From: Microbacterium sp. H83
GTDB taxonomy: Bacteria; Actinomycetota; Actinomycetes; Actinomycetales; Microbacteriaceae
Direction: 5' to 3'
Length of the DNA stretch: 64,000 bases
NCBI RefSeq assembly: GCF_001650405.1
Contig: NZ_LWCU01000014.1
Location: forward strand, 160-64,159
Below the pieces are notes generated by a model. The model made no database searches, had not been told where the DNA came from, and saw only the letters and a list, made by a program, of their open reading frames with translations. This document shows positions 49,336-57,479 of this stretch, piece by piece; within the stretch, counting starts at the first letter, position 1; every line of letters begins with the position of its first letter. The position numbers and the translations under genes are program-made.

Positions 49336-49341
49336 GTCTGC

Positions 49342-49701
49342 ATGGATGACTCCGAAACCACTGCTCAGGCTGCCGAAGGCACGTCGATGGATGCTGCCAT
49401 CGACCGGATCGCCACCCGCTACCCGGACATCGACCGTGCGCGCATCGAGTCGCTCGTGAGCGACTCGGCGCACGGCCACGACGACGCACGTGTCCGTGAC
49501 TTCATCCCCGTGCTCGTCGAACACGAGGTCATGGAGAAGCTCCGCGCAGAGGCCGAGCCGGTGCCCGTCGCCGACCTCGACCTCGGGCCGGCTGTGGACG
49601 ATCCCCGCCCGGGTGATCCGCAGCGTCCCGATCCGGCAGAGGTCGACCGGGCGTCCGAGCAGCACACCGGTCCGCTGCTCGGGGATCTCCGGAACGGCTA
49701 G
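49342..49701 (+). CDS. Three-helix-bundle dimerisation domain protein (copy 1)
   Basis: A 119-residue acidic protein. Residues 18-70 (AIDRIATRYPDIDRARIESLV, then ARVRDFIPVLVEHEVMEKL) form the small helical domain common in actinobacteria and often described as a three-helix-bundle dimerisation domain. The tail is Pro/Asp-rich and disordered. A paralogue is encoded convergently 31 bp beyond. Function unknown. Confidence 0.75.
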   Translation: MDDSETTAQAAEGTSMDAAIDRIATRYPDIDRARIESLVSDSAHGHDDARVRDFIPVLVEHEVMEKLRAEAEPVPVADLDLGPAVDDPRPGDPQRPDPAEVDRASEQHTGPLLGDLRNG

Positions 49702-49731
49702 CCGGCACGGTCCGGGCGAGCGCCGCCGTCG

Positions 49732-49950
49732 TCAGGCCGTCCGAGTGGCGCCCGACCGGAGTCGGGCGAGCACCCTGTGCTCGACCAGGACCGGCACGTA
49801 GTCGCGCAGCCGAGCGCCGTCGAAGGCTTCGAGCTCTTCGGCGATCAGGGCGAACAGCGCATTCTCCTCCCACTGAGGGAATCGGCGCCGCAGCCGTTCG
49901 GCCATGTAGAGCAGCGCCTCGAACTCGCTGCCGGGATTCGTGCAGCTCAT
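49732..49950 (-). CDS. Three-helix-bundle dimerisation domain protein (copy 2)
   Basis: A 72-residue protein with the same core as its neighbour: YMAERLRRRFPQWEENALFALI and ARLRDYVPVLVEHRVLARLR. The ATG at 49950 (MSCTNPGSEF) is chosen because GAGAAT stands 6 nt upstream; a GTG at 49965 is the only extension. It converges with the longer copy, suggesting an inverted duplication or independent acquisition. Function unknown. Confidence 0.75.
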   Translation of the reverse strand: MSCTNPGSEFEALLYMAERLRRRFPQWEENALFALIAEELEAFDGARLRDYVPVLVEHRVLARLRSGATRTA

Positions 49951-49956
49951 GGATCG

Positions 49957-49962
49957 ATTCTC
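49957..49962 (-). promoter_or_regulatory. -10-like element for 49950 gene
   Basis: GAGAAT on the minus strand, 6 nt before the ATG at 49950. Confidence 0.4.
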
Positions 49963-49993
49963 CACCCGTCCACGGCGGGCGGCGCCGAGAAGC

Positions 49994-49999
49994 TACGCT
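49994..49999 (+). promoter_or_regulatory. -10 element for DUF4279 gene
   Basis: TACGCT, 6 nt before the ATG at 50006. Confidence 0.5.
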
Positions 50000-50005
50000 C
50001 GATCC

Positions 50006-50482
50006 ATGATCCAGTCCGGCCTCGCCTCGCTCGTCGTCCATTCGCGGGAGACGGTCCCCGATGCGATCACCGAGATCCTCCGACTCGAGCCCACCACTGT
50101 CCGCCCTCGCGGCACGGTCCTCCGGTCCGGTCGGGCGACGGAGCACCACTTCTGGGACGTCTCGGTGGATCCGACCCACAACGACGACGACGATCAGACC
50201 GGGACGGGGGCGCTCCGGGCTCTGCTCGACCGCTGCGCACCCGCCGAGGGACGCCTCGCCTCCCTCCCGGCGGACTGCGAGGCGCGGATCGTGTGGTCCG
50301 CGTACTCCGATTCGCTCCAGGGAGGATTCGTGCTGACCGCGGAGCTCGCCGCCCGCGTCGCGGCTCTCGGGGCCGACGTGTACGCGACCGCCTATCTGGA
50401 CGCCGAAGACGACGCCGAAGACGACGAAGACGACGCCGAAGACGACGCCGCCGGCGTGACGTCGGGCGCCGGAGTCGCCTGA
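50006..50482 (+). CDS. DUF4279-type protein with acidic repeat tail
   Basis: A 158-residue protein. The pattern TEILRLEPTTVRPRGT, HHFWDVSV, ALLDRCAP and IVWSAYSDSLQGGFVLTAELAARVAALGADVYATAY matches DUF4279, a small domain of unknown role sometimes linked to immunity-like proteins. The tail is a repeat of (D/A)-E-D-D units from a repeated GAAGACGAC DNA motif (50402-50450). No toxin partner is visible. Start set by TACGCT with a 6-nt spacer. Confidence 0.72.
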   Translation: MIQSGLASLVVHSRETVPDAITEILRLEPTTVRPRGTVLRSGRATEHHFWDVSVDPTHNDDDDQTGTGALRALLDRCAPAEGRLASLPADCEARIVWSAYSDSLQGGFVLTAELAARVAALGADVYATAYLDAEDDAEDDEDDAEDDAAGVTSGAGVA

Positions 50483-50487
50483 CCCGC

Positions 50488-50800
50488 GTGATCCAACGGC
50501 TGACCGCGGGCGACATGCCGGCGCTGTTCGCCTCCCTCGCCGCCGTGAGCCTGCAGCTGCCTGTGTTCCTCATCGCGCATCTCGGTGCGCGACCTGCAGC
50601 CGTTCGCGGTGTTCCGCGACGCGTTCGGACGCCGAGAGCTCCACGGCCACCTGATCGGCTTCGGCCTGCTGGCGCTGCCGTTCGGCTTCTTCGCGAACGA
50701 CTTCAGTGTGCTCGCGCTGGACGCGGTGCAGTGGGGACCGACGCAGATCGGGCTCCTCACGGCGTCGGTCGGCATCTTCGACATCCTCATCCAGCGCGTG
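50488..50800 (+). pseudogene. MFS transporter remnant, frameshifted and truncated at both ends
   Basis: Two adjoining pieces in different frames resemble the middle of an MFS drug transporter: LFASLAAVSLQLPVFLIAHL in the frame of 50488, then RDLQPFAVFRDAFGRRELHG and WGPTQIGLLTASVGIFDILIQ in the frame of 50585. Together they cover about 100 of the usual 400 residues; the N-terminal and C-terminal parts are missing and no start or proper stop exists. The remainder of 50801-50905 shows nothing. This is the only stretch over 300 bases without an intact gene. Confidence 0.75.
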
Positions 50801-50905
50801 CAGGAGTGCATCGCGACTGGTAGGCAAGGGTGGTGCGTGGTTCAGGGAGGCGGTCGAGCCCGGCCAGGAGGCTCCGACATCGATCCGATGAGAAAGAGCG
50901 CTCCG

Positions 50906-51715
50906 CTACACCGTGCGCCAGTCGTGAGCCGTGATGGCGGCGCCGGCCTGCGGCCCCATCTGCAGCATCCCGCCGTCGATGACGAGCGATGCGCCGGTGA
51001 TGTACGCGGCCTCCGGCGATGCGAGGAAGGCGATCAGCGCGGCGACCTCGCGGGCGTCGCCGGGGCGTCCCAGCGGGATGCCGGGGCGATCGACGGTGTG
51101 GGGATCGACGTCGTCGTTGCCGGTCATCTCCGTGGCGATCTCGCCCGGCGCGACGCTCACGGCGCTGATGCCGAAGGTGCCGAGCTCGAGCGCGAGGGCC
51201 TTCATGAGCCCGCCGAGGCCGTGCTTCGCCGCGTCGTAGACGCTGGCGCCGACCATCGGCTGGTGCTCGTGCACGCTCGTGACGGCGATCAACCGCCCGC
51301 CGCGCCCGGCCGACACCATCGCCCTGGCCGCGCGTTGGAGGCAGACGAACGCGCCGGTGAGATCCGTGTCCATGACGCGGTTCCAGTCCTCGAGGCCGAG
51401 CTCCAGGAACGGCGTCTGCGCACCGGTGCCCGCGTTGTTGACGAACACGTCCACGCCGCCGAGCTCGGCGATCAGACCGTCGACGACATCGCCGCACGCG
51501 GGGATGTCCGACACGTCGAGCTGCGCGATCACGGCCCGCGCCCCATGACTGCGCACCTCCTCGGCCGTGCGCTCCGCGCCTTCCCGATCGGAATGCCAGG
51601 TGATGCCCACGTCGATCCCCGCGGCGGCGAGGGCCACGGCGGTCGCCCGCCCGATGCCCGAATCCGCTCCGGTCACGATCGCACGCCGTGCCTCGGCGTC
51701 GAAGTCGGTGCTCAT
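50906..51715 (-). CDS. SDR family oxidoreductase
   Basis: A 269-residue short-chain dehydrogenase. Cofactor motif TGADSGIGRA, NNAG in VFVNNAGTG, catalytic YDAAKHG (Tyr-x3-Lys) and the Ser in AVTSVHEH are all present; the C-terminal ASLVIDGGM is typical of glucose-1-dehydrogenase and 3-oxoacyl-ACP reductase relatives. GGAGGAG precedes the ATG. It is a single gene beside the MFS remnant; its substrate is unknown. Confidence 0.9.
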   Translation of the reverse strand: MSTDFDAEARRAIVTGADSGIGRATAVALAAAGIDVGITWHSDREGAERTAEEVRSHGARAVIAQLDVSDIPACGDVVDGLIAELGGVDVFVNNAGTGAQTPFLELGLEDWNRVMDTDLTGAFVCLQRAARAMVSAGRGGRLIAVTSVHEHQPMVGASVYDAAKHGLGGLMKALALELGTFGISAVSVAPGEIATEMTGNDDVDPHTVDRPGIPLGRPGDAREVAALIAFLASPEAAYITGASLVIDGGMLQMGPQAGAAITAHDWRTV

Positions 51716-51774
51716 GTCTGCTCCTCCAGGTGTCGTCGTGCAGGGGTCGTCGTGCGGGATGCTCGAACGCTAGG

Positions 51775-51795
51775 TCGCCGGACACCCGCCGGCGA
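51775..51795. promoter_or_regulatory. 7-bp inverted repeat upstream of SDR gene
   Basis: TCGCCGG (51775-51781) and CCGGCGA (51789-51795) with a 7-nt spacer, in the 169-bp gap before the SDR gene. It may be an operator; no adjacent regulator gene is present. Confidence 0.35.
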
Positions 51796-51884
51796 ACGGG
51801 TTGACGCGAATGGTCTGCGTCGCTAGTCATCGCCGCACCGACGTCGAGCAGCTGCGCAAGCCTCCCCGCGACAGCTGAGCGCGG

Positions 51885-53093
51885 TCAGCCGAGCCGCTCG
51901 TCGAGCCAGTCGAACATGCGCTGCGCGGTCAGGGTGCGTGCGAGCGGCTGACAGTGCCCGTCCGCTCCTTCGGCGGCGGTGAAGCGGATGAGCGTCGACA
52001 CGGATGCCGTGAGTTCCGCGAGACGCTCGGCCTGACCCGGCCAGAACTGCTCGTTCTCGGGCGACAGGATCAGCAGCGGCGTCATGACCTCGGAGGCGAC
52101 GTCCTCGGCGGTGTATCTCCGTACCGCCCGAATCGTCTCACCGTATCCGCTGGTCCCATAGGGGCGGGCGCGGAACGCCCAGGTCCGGGCCGTCTCCGGC
52201 GAGAGCCGCATTCCGAGAGCCATCTCTCTGTCGAACTTCTCGACCTGACCCTCGTCGAGGAGCTTCACGAGACCGTGCGGCAGGTGCGACGTCCACGAGG
52301 TCGAGACGTCCACGACACCGGGGTCGGTGATCCCGGCTGCGAAGCGGTGCTCGAACGCCAGGGCTCGTGCGACCCAGTAGCCGCCCTGGCTGATGCCGTA
52401 CACCGCGATCCGCAGCGGGTCGACGCCGTCCAGTTTCGCGACGTGGTCGAAGACCGGTGTCAGCACGTGCTCCCAGTCCGGCCGGAACGGCACGCTCTTC
52501 TCGAAGAGCTGCGACTGCTGTCCGGGGCCGTCGAAGACGAGCACATTGTACCCGCGCCGCAGAGCGCTCGCGACGCACGACGCCCACAGGGACGCCAGGG
52601 ACCCGTCGCTCCCGTTGACGGCGATGAGCGTCCCCGTCGCCCGTGCGGCGGGACGGAAGAACCATCCCGGCAGGGTATCGCCCGCGTAGGGGATGGCGAC
52701 CTCTTCGACATCGACGGAGGCATGGGCGATGAAGCCTCGCCAGGCCGCTTGCTGCTGTGCGAACGTCGGAGCCAGATCATCGGACGCGGCGAGCGCGCTC
52801 GCCGCGTTGACGGCGACCGCGAAGTACGACGAGGCGCGCAGGAATGCCGATGCCGCGCTCACGCCGTGGCCGCCGGCGGCAGCCGCCCTCGCGGTGGTCA
52901 TCATCCGATCCGCGAGCCCCTTCCACGCGGCGAACCACGCGTCGTGATCGCCCTTGCGGATGCCGGCCACGGCAGCGAGGATCTCCCCGGGCTCGCCGGC
53001 GCCCTCGACGCTGCCACCGATCGCGCCGCGGATCTCGAAGTCGAAGTCGGGGTTCTCGGAGAACGGGTGGATCCGTGCGGAGCGGTGCGACAT
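51885..53093 (-). CDS. Alpha/beta hydrolase (FrsA/pseudooxynicotine-hydrolase-like)
   Basis: A 402-residue hydrolase with a helical N-terminal cap (about 1-130) and an alpha/beta core. The nucleophile is in YGISQGGYW, the Asp in LLILSPENEQFW region, and the His in GADGHCQPL. The arrangement resembles 2,6-dihydroxypseudooxynicotine hydrolase and FrsA-type proteins that cleave C-C or ester bonds. The start lies 3 bp after the lysyltransferase stop with GGAAAGGAC inside that gene's end, so they are one operon. Substrate unknown. Confidence 0.83.
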   Translation of the reverse strand: MSHRSARIHPFSENPDFDFEIRGAIGGSVEGAGEPGEILAAVAGIRKGDHDAWFAAWKGLADRMMTTARAAAAGGHGVSAASAFLRASSYFAVAVNAASALAASDDLAPTFAQQQAAWRGFIAHASVDVEEVAIPYAGDTLPGWFFRPAARATGTLIAVNGSDGSLASLWASCVASALRRGYNVLVFDGPGQQSQLFEKSVPFRPDWEHVLTPVFDHVAKLDGVDPLRIAVYGISQGGYWVARALAFEHRFAAGITDPGVVDVSTSWTSHLPHGLVKLLDEGQVEKFDREMALGMRLSPETARTWAFRARPYGTSGYGETIRAVRRYTAEDVASEVMTPLLILSPENEQFWPGQAERLAELTASVSTLIRFTAAEGADGHCQPLARTLTAQRMFDWLDERLG

Positions 53094-53096
53094 CGG

Positions 53097-55178
53097 TCAG
53101 TCCTTTCCGTCGGCCCCGCCGCGCACGAGCTCGAGTCCGGCCCCCGCGAACTGACGCAGCGTCGCGTCGGGCAGGAACGCCCTCGTGAGCGCCGGCCCGA
53201 TCACGGCGAGGTCGCTCTCGTCGCGGAAGAGCAGGTACATGGTCTCGTAGCGGGGGTGGAACTTCTGCTTGAAGCGGTGCAGTGAGCCGAAGCCGTAGAC
53301 CGGCTCCAGAGCGTCGGCCAGGCGATCGCTCAGCGCCGCGATCATCCCGGCATCCGGCGGGTAGTCGTGGGCGAGCGGCGCGCCGGACAGCGACATGATC
53401 CGGGCGCCTTCGTCGGAGAACAGTTTCGCGGACGACCCGATCAGGAACTCCATGACCGGCGCGAACCCGCCGTCGCGTCGGCGCATGAGATCGAGGGTCC
53501 ATCCGTGCACCTCGCCGCCTCCGCCGTACACCGGCAGCCAGGAGAGGAAGCCGTCGACGTCGCCGTTCGGCGCGAGGGCGAGGGCGAGTCGCACCTCGGG
53601 GTCCTCCGCCTCCTCGAGCGTGCCGAGCGTGAAACGCATCTCGGGCAGGTCCTTGTCGCCGACCCACGCCTCGGAGATGGCCCGGAGCTGCTGCTGCACG
53701 CCCCAGGACTCGGCCTTGAGCGTGGTCATCCGGAACGTCATCTCCTCGCGCCCCGCACGGTTGAGCGACGTGCGGACCGACGCCCACTGCTTGCCGGTGA
53801 ACTGCAGTCCCGGCAGGTCGACGATCGTGTCGTCCGCGACGACGAGACTGCGCCACGTCGCGGGCACCGCGTCCCTCGTGGCCTCGTCGGCGCTGAAGAA
53901 GCAGGGCACGAGTCCCGCCTGCTCGGCGGTGCGGATGAACTCCGAGACGGCCGTGCCGCGGGCGTCCGCGGGTCCGATCGGATCCGCGAGCGCGAGTGCC
54001 ACGCCCGCCCGCCGCTGGTACGCCACGATCCCGCCGGCCGTGCGCGCGTAGCTGTTGCCCTCCCATGTCGTCATCCACGACAGCGTTCCCCCGCCGTGCT
54101 CGCGCAGCGCCGCCTTCACGTCGCCGACGTCCGGTGCGGGCTGCGCGCCGAGGAGCGACTTCCGCTTCGCCCGGAACGCCCGGCGCACGGCGATCAGGTA
54201 CGCGAGCGTGATCACCCAGAGCACGCCGTTCGCGAGGGCGAGCTCGGTCTCTCCGTCCCACCGCAGATCGACGTCGGCCTGCGAGAAGACCGTGATGAGG
54301 GTGAGGACGAGCGCTCCGATGAGGATGTTGAAGAGTCCGAGCAGGATGACCAGCACCCAGGCCCAGCGACGACCGCGGCGCAGCCCGTTCACGAGCACGA
54401 GGATGACCACCAGGTCGATCGCGAGGTCGATGAAACCGCCGGATGCCGGCTCCGTCGGCCCGAACGGTCCGTCGGTGGCGACGAGGGTCGTGATGATCTC
54501 GACGGCACCGAGGACGAGGAGGGCGATCACCGCGATGAGCCGCTGCTCGCGCACGGTGGTCCGCTGCACGCGCAGGCTGCGGTCGGCGAACAGGATCAGG
54601 AGGACGGCGAGCAGATGCTCGAGGTCGGCGACCTTGCCCCAGAACAGCATCGAGATGAAGACGAAGCCGAGCAGCACGAGCCACCCGCGGACCCGCCAGG
54701 GCGGGCGGAAGAGCCCGACGGCCGCGGCGATGCAGGCCATCGTGCCTCCGGATGCGCCGACGTCGAGCGCCTGCGCCTGCGTGGACGCCCAGGCCCAGGG
54801 CAGCTGCGACGCGAGGGCGAGCACGAGGGCCGTGGCGAACATCGCGAACAGCTGCCCGACCCAGTAGTAGAGGAGCGCGACGCGGCTTCCCCTGCGGACC
54901 TCGAGATACGCCATGCCCCAGAAGCCCGAGATGGTGAAGAGGTAGACCCAGGGGGCGTTCACGAAGAAGGTGCCGGTGAGGGGCGTCCACCATCTGGCCT
55001 CGAGGAAGTTCGGCAGCCCGTACGCGACGAAGGGGAACAGCTCGGTCTCCTCGAAGGGCCGCCAGAGCCCCTGCCACGCGACGCCGACCACGAGGATCAG
55101 CCCGACCATCGTGAGCGTCGCCGGAATCCGTCGCAGGACGGCGAGAACGGGATGCGTGGAGGTGCGCGCCTCGGTCAT
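53097..55178 (-). CDS. Phosphatidylglycerol lysyltransferase-like protein with membrane domain (MprF type)
   Basis: A 693-residue protein. Residues 1-370 contain about ten to twelve hydrophobic spans, the first six (about 15-190) resembling a rhomboid-like fold (ASGGTMACIAA). Residues 385-693 form the DUF2156/GNAT-like aminoacyl transferase domain: WEGNSYARTAGGIVAYQRR, ALADPIGP, FTGKQWASVRTSLNRA and LHRFKQKFHPRYE, the last being the MprF C-terminal signature. It would add an amino acid, usually lysine, to phosphatidylglycerol and flip it, lowering surface charge and giving cationic-peptide resistance. The ATG is set by TACGCT with a 6-nt spacer. Confidence 0.87.
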   Translation of the reverse strand: MTEARTSTHPVLAVLRRIPATLTMVGLILVVGVAWQGLWRPFEETELFPFVAYGLPNFLEARWWTPLTGTFFVNAPWVYLFTISGFWGMAYLEVRRGSRVALLYYWVGQLFAMFATALVLALASQLPWAWASTQAQALDVGASGGTMACIAAAVGLFRPPWRVRGWLVLLGFVFISMLFWGKVADLEHLLAVLLILFADRSLRVQRTTVREQRLIAVIALLVLGAVEIITTLVATDGPFGPTEPASGGFIDLAIDLVVILVLVNGLRRGRRWAWVLVILLGLFNILIGALVLTLITVFSQADVDLRWDGETELALANGVLWVITLAYLIAVRRAFRAKRKSLLGAQPAPDVGDVKAALREHGGGTLSWMTTWEGNSYARTAGGIVAYQRRAGVALALADPIGPADARGTAVSEFIRTAEQAGLVPCFFSADEATRDAVPATWRSLVVADDTIVDLPGLQFTGKQWASVRTSLNRAGREEMTFRMTTLKAESWGVQQQLRAISEAWVGDKDLPEMRFTLGTLEEAEDPEVRLALALAPNGDVDGFLSWLPVYGGGGEVHGWTLDLMRRRDGGFAPVMEFLIGSSAKLFSDEGARIMSLSGAPLAHDYPPDAGMIAALSDRLADALEPVYGFGSLHRFKQKFHPRYETMYLLFRDESDLAVIGPALTRAFLPDATLRQFAGAGLELVRGGADGKD

Positions 55179-55182
55179 GCGC

Positions 55183-55860
55183 TCAGCGTAGCGACGGGTG
55201 GGGCTCCCCGGGAGTGGTCTTCCGAGGGACGTGATGCCGCCACGCGGTGCGGAATCCGACTCCGCCGAACACCATGAAACCGGCCGCGAGCAGCGCGCCC
55301 GCCGCGATTCCCACGACGGTGGCCGCACCGAAGCCCCCGCCCGCCGCGACGACCGCCGAGCCCGCGAGCAGTCCGACCACGCAGGCGTTCACGACGATGA
55401 GCAGCATCACGGAGCTGCCGAGGAGGATGCTGACGCTCCGGCGACGCAGGAACGAGTAGGTGAGCTTCATCCCCGGCTGGTCGTCGTACGGCGAAGCGAG
55501 GAAGACGTCCGCGACCTGCGGGTCGAGGTCGACGTAGGCGCCGCGGATGCGGTTCATCGCGACCACGTACATCATGTCCTCCTCCGAGACGTTCATGACC
55601 CGGACCTGCGTCATGAACCCGATCAGCGAGAGGAAGGCGAGGATCGCGAGGGAGGCGCCCCCGAACCACCCGCGGAAGCCCGAGGCCTGTCCGAGCAGCC
55701 CGATCGTGACGAGACCCGCCGAGACGAGCGTCAGGAAGATCGTGATCCGGGTGAGCACCTCGCTCTGCGCGGTGCTCCGCGCGGCGAGCAGGCCCCAGTG
55801 CTCGGTCGCGAGCAGCTGGGCGCGGCGCCCGAGCACGGCGTCGGACTCCGGCTCGCTCAT
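55183..55860 (-). CDS. Uncharacterised membrane protein, four spans
   Basis: A 225-residue protein. Hydrophobic segments lie near residues 30-50, 58-78, 145-165 and 175-200, with a cytoplasmic loop (MNRIRGAYVDLDPQVADVFLASPYDDQPGM) between the second and third. This layout recurs in actinobacterial proteins of unknown role. The ATG at 55860 is set by CACAAT with a 6-nt spacer. It precedes the lysyltransferase gene on the same strand with 4 bp between, although that gene has its own -10, so both a joint and a separate transcript are possible. Confidence 0.72.
   Translation of the reverse strand: MSEPESDAVLGRRAQLLATEHWGLLAARSTAQSEVLTRITIFLTLVSAGLVTIGLLGQASGFRGWFGGASLAILAFLSLIGFMTQVRVMNVSEEDMMYVVAMNRIRGAYVDLDPQVADVFLASPYDDQPGMKLTYSFLRRRSVSILLGSSVMLLIVVNACVVGLLAGSAVVAAGGGFGAATVVGIAAGALLAAGFMVFGGVGFRTAWRHHVPRKTTPGEPHPSLR
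55185..55190 (-). promoter_or_regulatory. -10 element for lysyltransferase gene
   Basis: TACGCT on the minus strand, 6 nt before the ATG at 55178; it lies inside the last codons of the upstream membrane gene. Confidence 0.5.
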
Positions 55861-55866
55861 ATCGGT

Positions 55867-55872
55867 ATTGTG
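55867..55872 (-). promoter_or_regulatory. -10-like element for 55860 gene
   Basis: CACAAT on the minus strand, 6 nt before the ATG at 55860. Confidence 0.45.
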
Positions 55873-55955
55873 CACCCGCGATCCCTCGCGCGACACCGGC
55901 ATCCGTCGCCGTCGTCGCCGCCCTCGGAGCCGTTGCCCCGCACCCGCGATCCGCG

Positions 55956-55961
55956 TTGGAT
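55956..55961 (+). promoter_or_regulatory. -10-like element for sugar dehydrogenase gene
   Basis: TTGGAT, 6 nt before the ATG at 55968; GGAGG in the spacer could also serve as a ribosome site. Confidence 0.4.
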
Positions 55962-55967
55962 GGAGGC

Positions 55968-57038
55968 ATGCCCCCGATCCCCACGCCCTCGCCCCGTGCG
56001 CGACGCCGCCGGCGTGCCGAGATCGTCGGCGCCGTGGCATCCGTCCTGCTGCTCGTCTCCTGCTCCGCGAACCCCGCCCCGGCGCCGCCCGCGCCCGACG
56101 CGGCGGACGTGATCGCCGAGGGTCTCGACGCGCCGTGGTCGATCGCGTTCCACGACGGCGTGGCTCTCGTGAGCGAACGCGACTCGGCGCGGGTGCTCGA
56201 GCTGGACGCCGACGGCGGCCTCCGTGAGGTCGCCGTGATCGACGGCGTCGCGCCTCGGGGCGAGGGCGGGCTGCTCGGCCTCGCCGTGCACGACGGGCAG
56301 CTGTTCACCTACTTCACGGCGGCCGACGAGAACCGCGTGGAGCGCCGCGACATCGAGGGAGAGGCCGGGGCTCTCTCGCTCGGCGAGCCCACGACGGTCA
56401 CCGACGGCATCCCCGCCGCGGGGAACCACAACGGCGGGCGCATCGCCTTCGGACCGGACGGGATGCTGTACATCACCGCCGGCGACGCGGGCGACCGCGA
56501 CAGCGCGCAGGACGTCGACGCGCTCTCGGGAAAGATCCTGCGCCTCACTCCGGAAGGGGACGTGCCCGAGGACAACCCCTTCGAGGATTCGCCCGTCTAC
56601 AGCTACGGGCACCGCAACCCGCAGGGCATCGGATGGGATGCCGACGGCACGATGTACGCCGCGGAGTTCGGCCAGGACACGTGGGACGAGCTCAACGTCA
56701 TCGAGCCCGGCGGCAACTTCGGCTGGCCCGAGGTCGAGGGCATCGCCGGCGACGACGACTTCATCGACCCCGTGCAGCAGTGGGCGCCGGAGGTGGCGAG
56801 TCCGAGCGGCCTCGCCGTCACCGCATCCGAGATCCTCATCGCCGCCCTCCGCGGCGAGCGCCTCCGCGTGGTCCCGCTCGACGACCTCTCCACGAGCGCC
56901 GAGCGGCTCACGGGCGAGCTCGGGCGTCTGCGCGACGTCGTCGTCACCCCCGACGGCGACGTCTGGGTGCTGACGAACAACACCGACGGCCGTGGCAGCC
57001 CGCGCGAGGGCGACGACCGGATCGTCCGAGTCGACTGA
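55968..57038 (+). CDS. PQQ-dependent sugar dehydrogenase family lipoprotein
   Basis: A 356-residue exported beta-propeller of the soluble glucose dehydrogenase (GSDH) family. Arg-rich residues 9-16 and a hydrophobic stretch end in the lipobox LLVSC, so it is anchored outside the membrane. Family landmarks are ALVSERDSARVLEL, GEGGLLGLAVH, GNHNGGRIAFGPDGMLYITAGD (with the catalytic His in NHNGG) and GHRNPQGIGWD. It would oxidise an aldose or sugar alcohol with PQQ. No PQQ synthesis genes are present here, so cofactor supply or even the role is uncertain. Confidence 0.87.
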   Translation: MPPIPTPSPRARRRRRAEIVGAVASVLLLVSCSANPAPAPPAPDAADVIAEGLDAPWSIAFHDGVALVSERDSARVLELDADGGLREVAVIDGVAPRGEGGLLGLAVHDGQLFTYFTAADENRVERRDIEGEAGALSLGEPTTVTDGIPAAGNHNGGRIAFGPDGMLYITAGDAGDRDSAQDVDALSGKILRLTPEGDVPEDNPFEDSPVYSYGHRNPQGIGWDADGTMYAAEFGQDTWDELNVIEPGGNFGWPEVEGIAGDDDFIDPVQQWAPEVASPSGLAVTASEILIAALRGERLRVVPLDDLSTSAERLTGELGRLRDVVVTPDGDVWVLTNNTDGRGSPREGDDRIVRVD

Positions 57039-57116
57039 CGCCGGCGCGGAGTCTAACGATCCGGCGTCGGAAGGGCTTCCGACCGGCTCTCCCGAGCCCC
57101 TCTCCTCCTGCGCGCC

Positions 57117-57122
57117 TAGACT
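57117..57122 (+). promoter_or_regulatory. -10 element for PLDc_N gene and menD
   Basis: TAGACT, 6 nt before the GTG at 57129. The spacer GGAGGG may double as a ribosome site. Confidence 0.55.
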
Positions 57123-57128
57123 GGAGGG

Positions 57129-57479
57129 GTGGCGAGACTGTTGATCGTAGGCGGCTTCCTGGCCGCCGTCTTCTGGGTGTTCAGCATCGTCGACTGCGCC
57201 GTGCAGCCGCCGACGCGGCACCGGGGCGTGCGCAAGGCCGCCTGGATCGCGATCGTCGTCCTCATCCCGGTCATCGGCGGGATCCTCTGGTTCACGATCG
57301 GCCGCCGCCGCGCCAACGACAAGGGCGCGATCCGCATCGTCGCCCCTGACGACGACCCCCAGTTCCTCCGCAGCATCAGCAGGAGCGAGCAGGATGCCCG
57401 CATCCGCCGTCTCGAGGAGGAGCTCGCCCGCCTCGAGGACGAGACCGACGGCGACTCCACGCCGGACCCTCGTCCGTGA
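57129..57479 (+). CDS. PLDc N-terminal domain small membrane protein
   Basis: A 116-residue protein with two membrane helices (about 3-20 and 38-58). FWVFSIVDCAVQPPTRHRGV and KAAWIAIVVLIPVIGGILWFTIGRRRA match the PLDc_N domain that precedes some phospholipase D enzymes but here is alone. The tail is a short coiled coil (RIRRLEEELARLEDE). It overlaps menD by 4 nt (GTGA) and is conserved beside menD in related genomes as I recall. Function unknown. Confidence 0.83.
   Translation: MARLLIVGGFLAAVFWVFSIVDCAVQPPTRHRGVRKAAWIAIVVLIPVIGGILWFTIGRRRANDKGAIRIVAPDDDPQFLRSISRSEQDARIRRLEEELARLEDETDGDSTPDPRP

Noticed and set aside
50402..50450. Repeat array or regulatory element in the acidic tail of the DUF4279 gene
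   Set aside because: It is in-frame coding repeat for Asp/Glu residues with no sign of separate function.
55968..57038. True quinoprotein glucose dehydrogenase system with PQQ synthesis
   Set aside because: No pqq biosynthesis gene is in the window; only the family assignment is kept.
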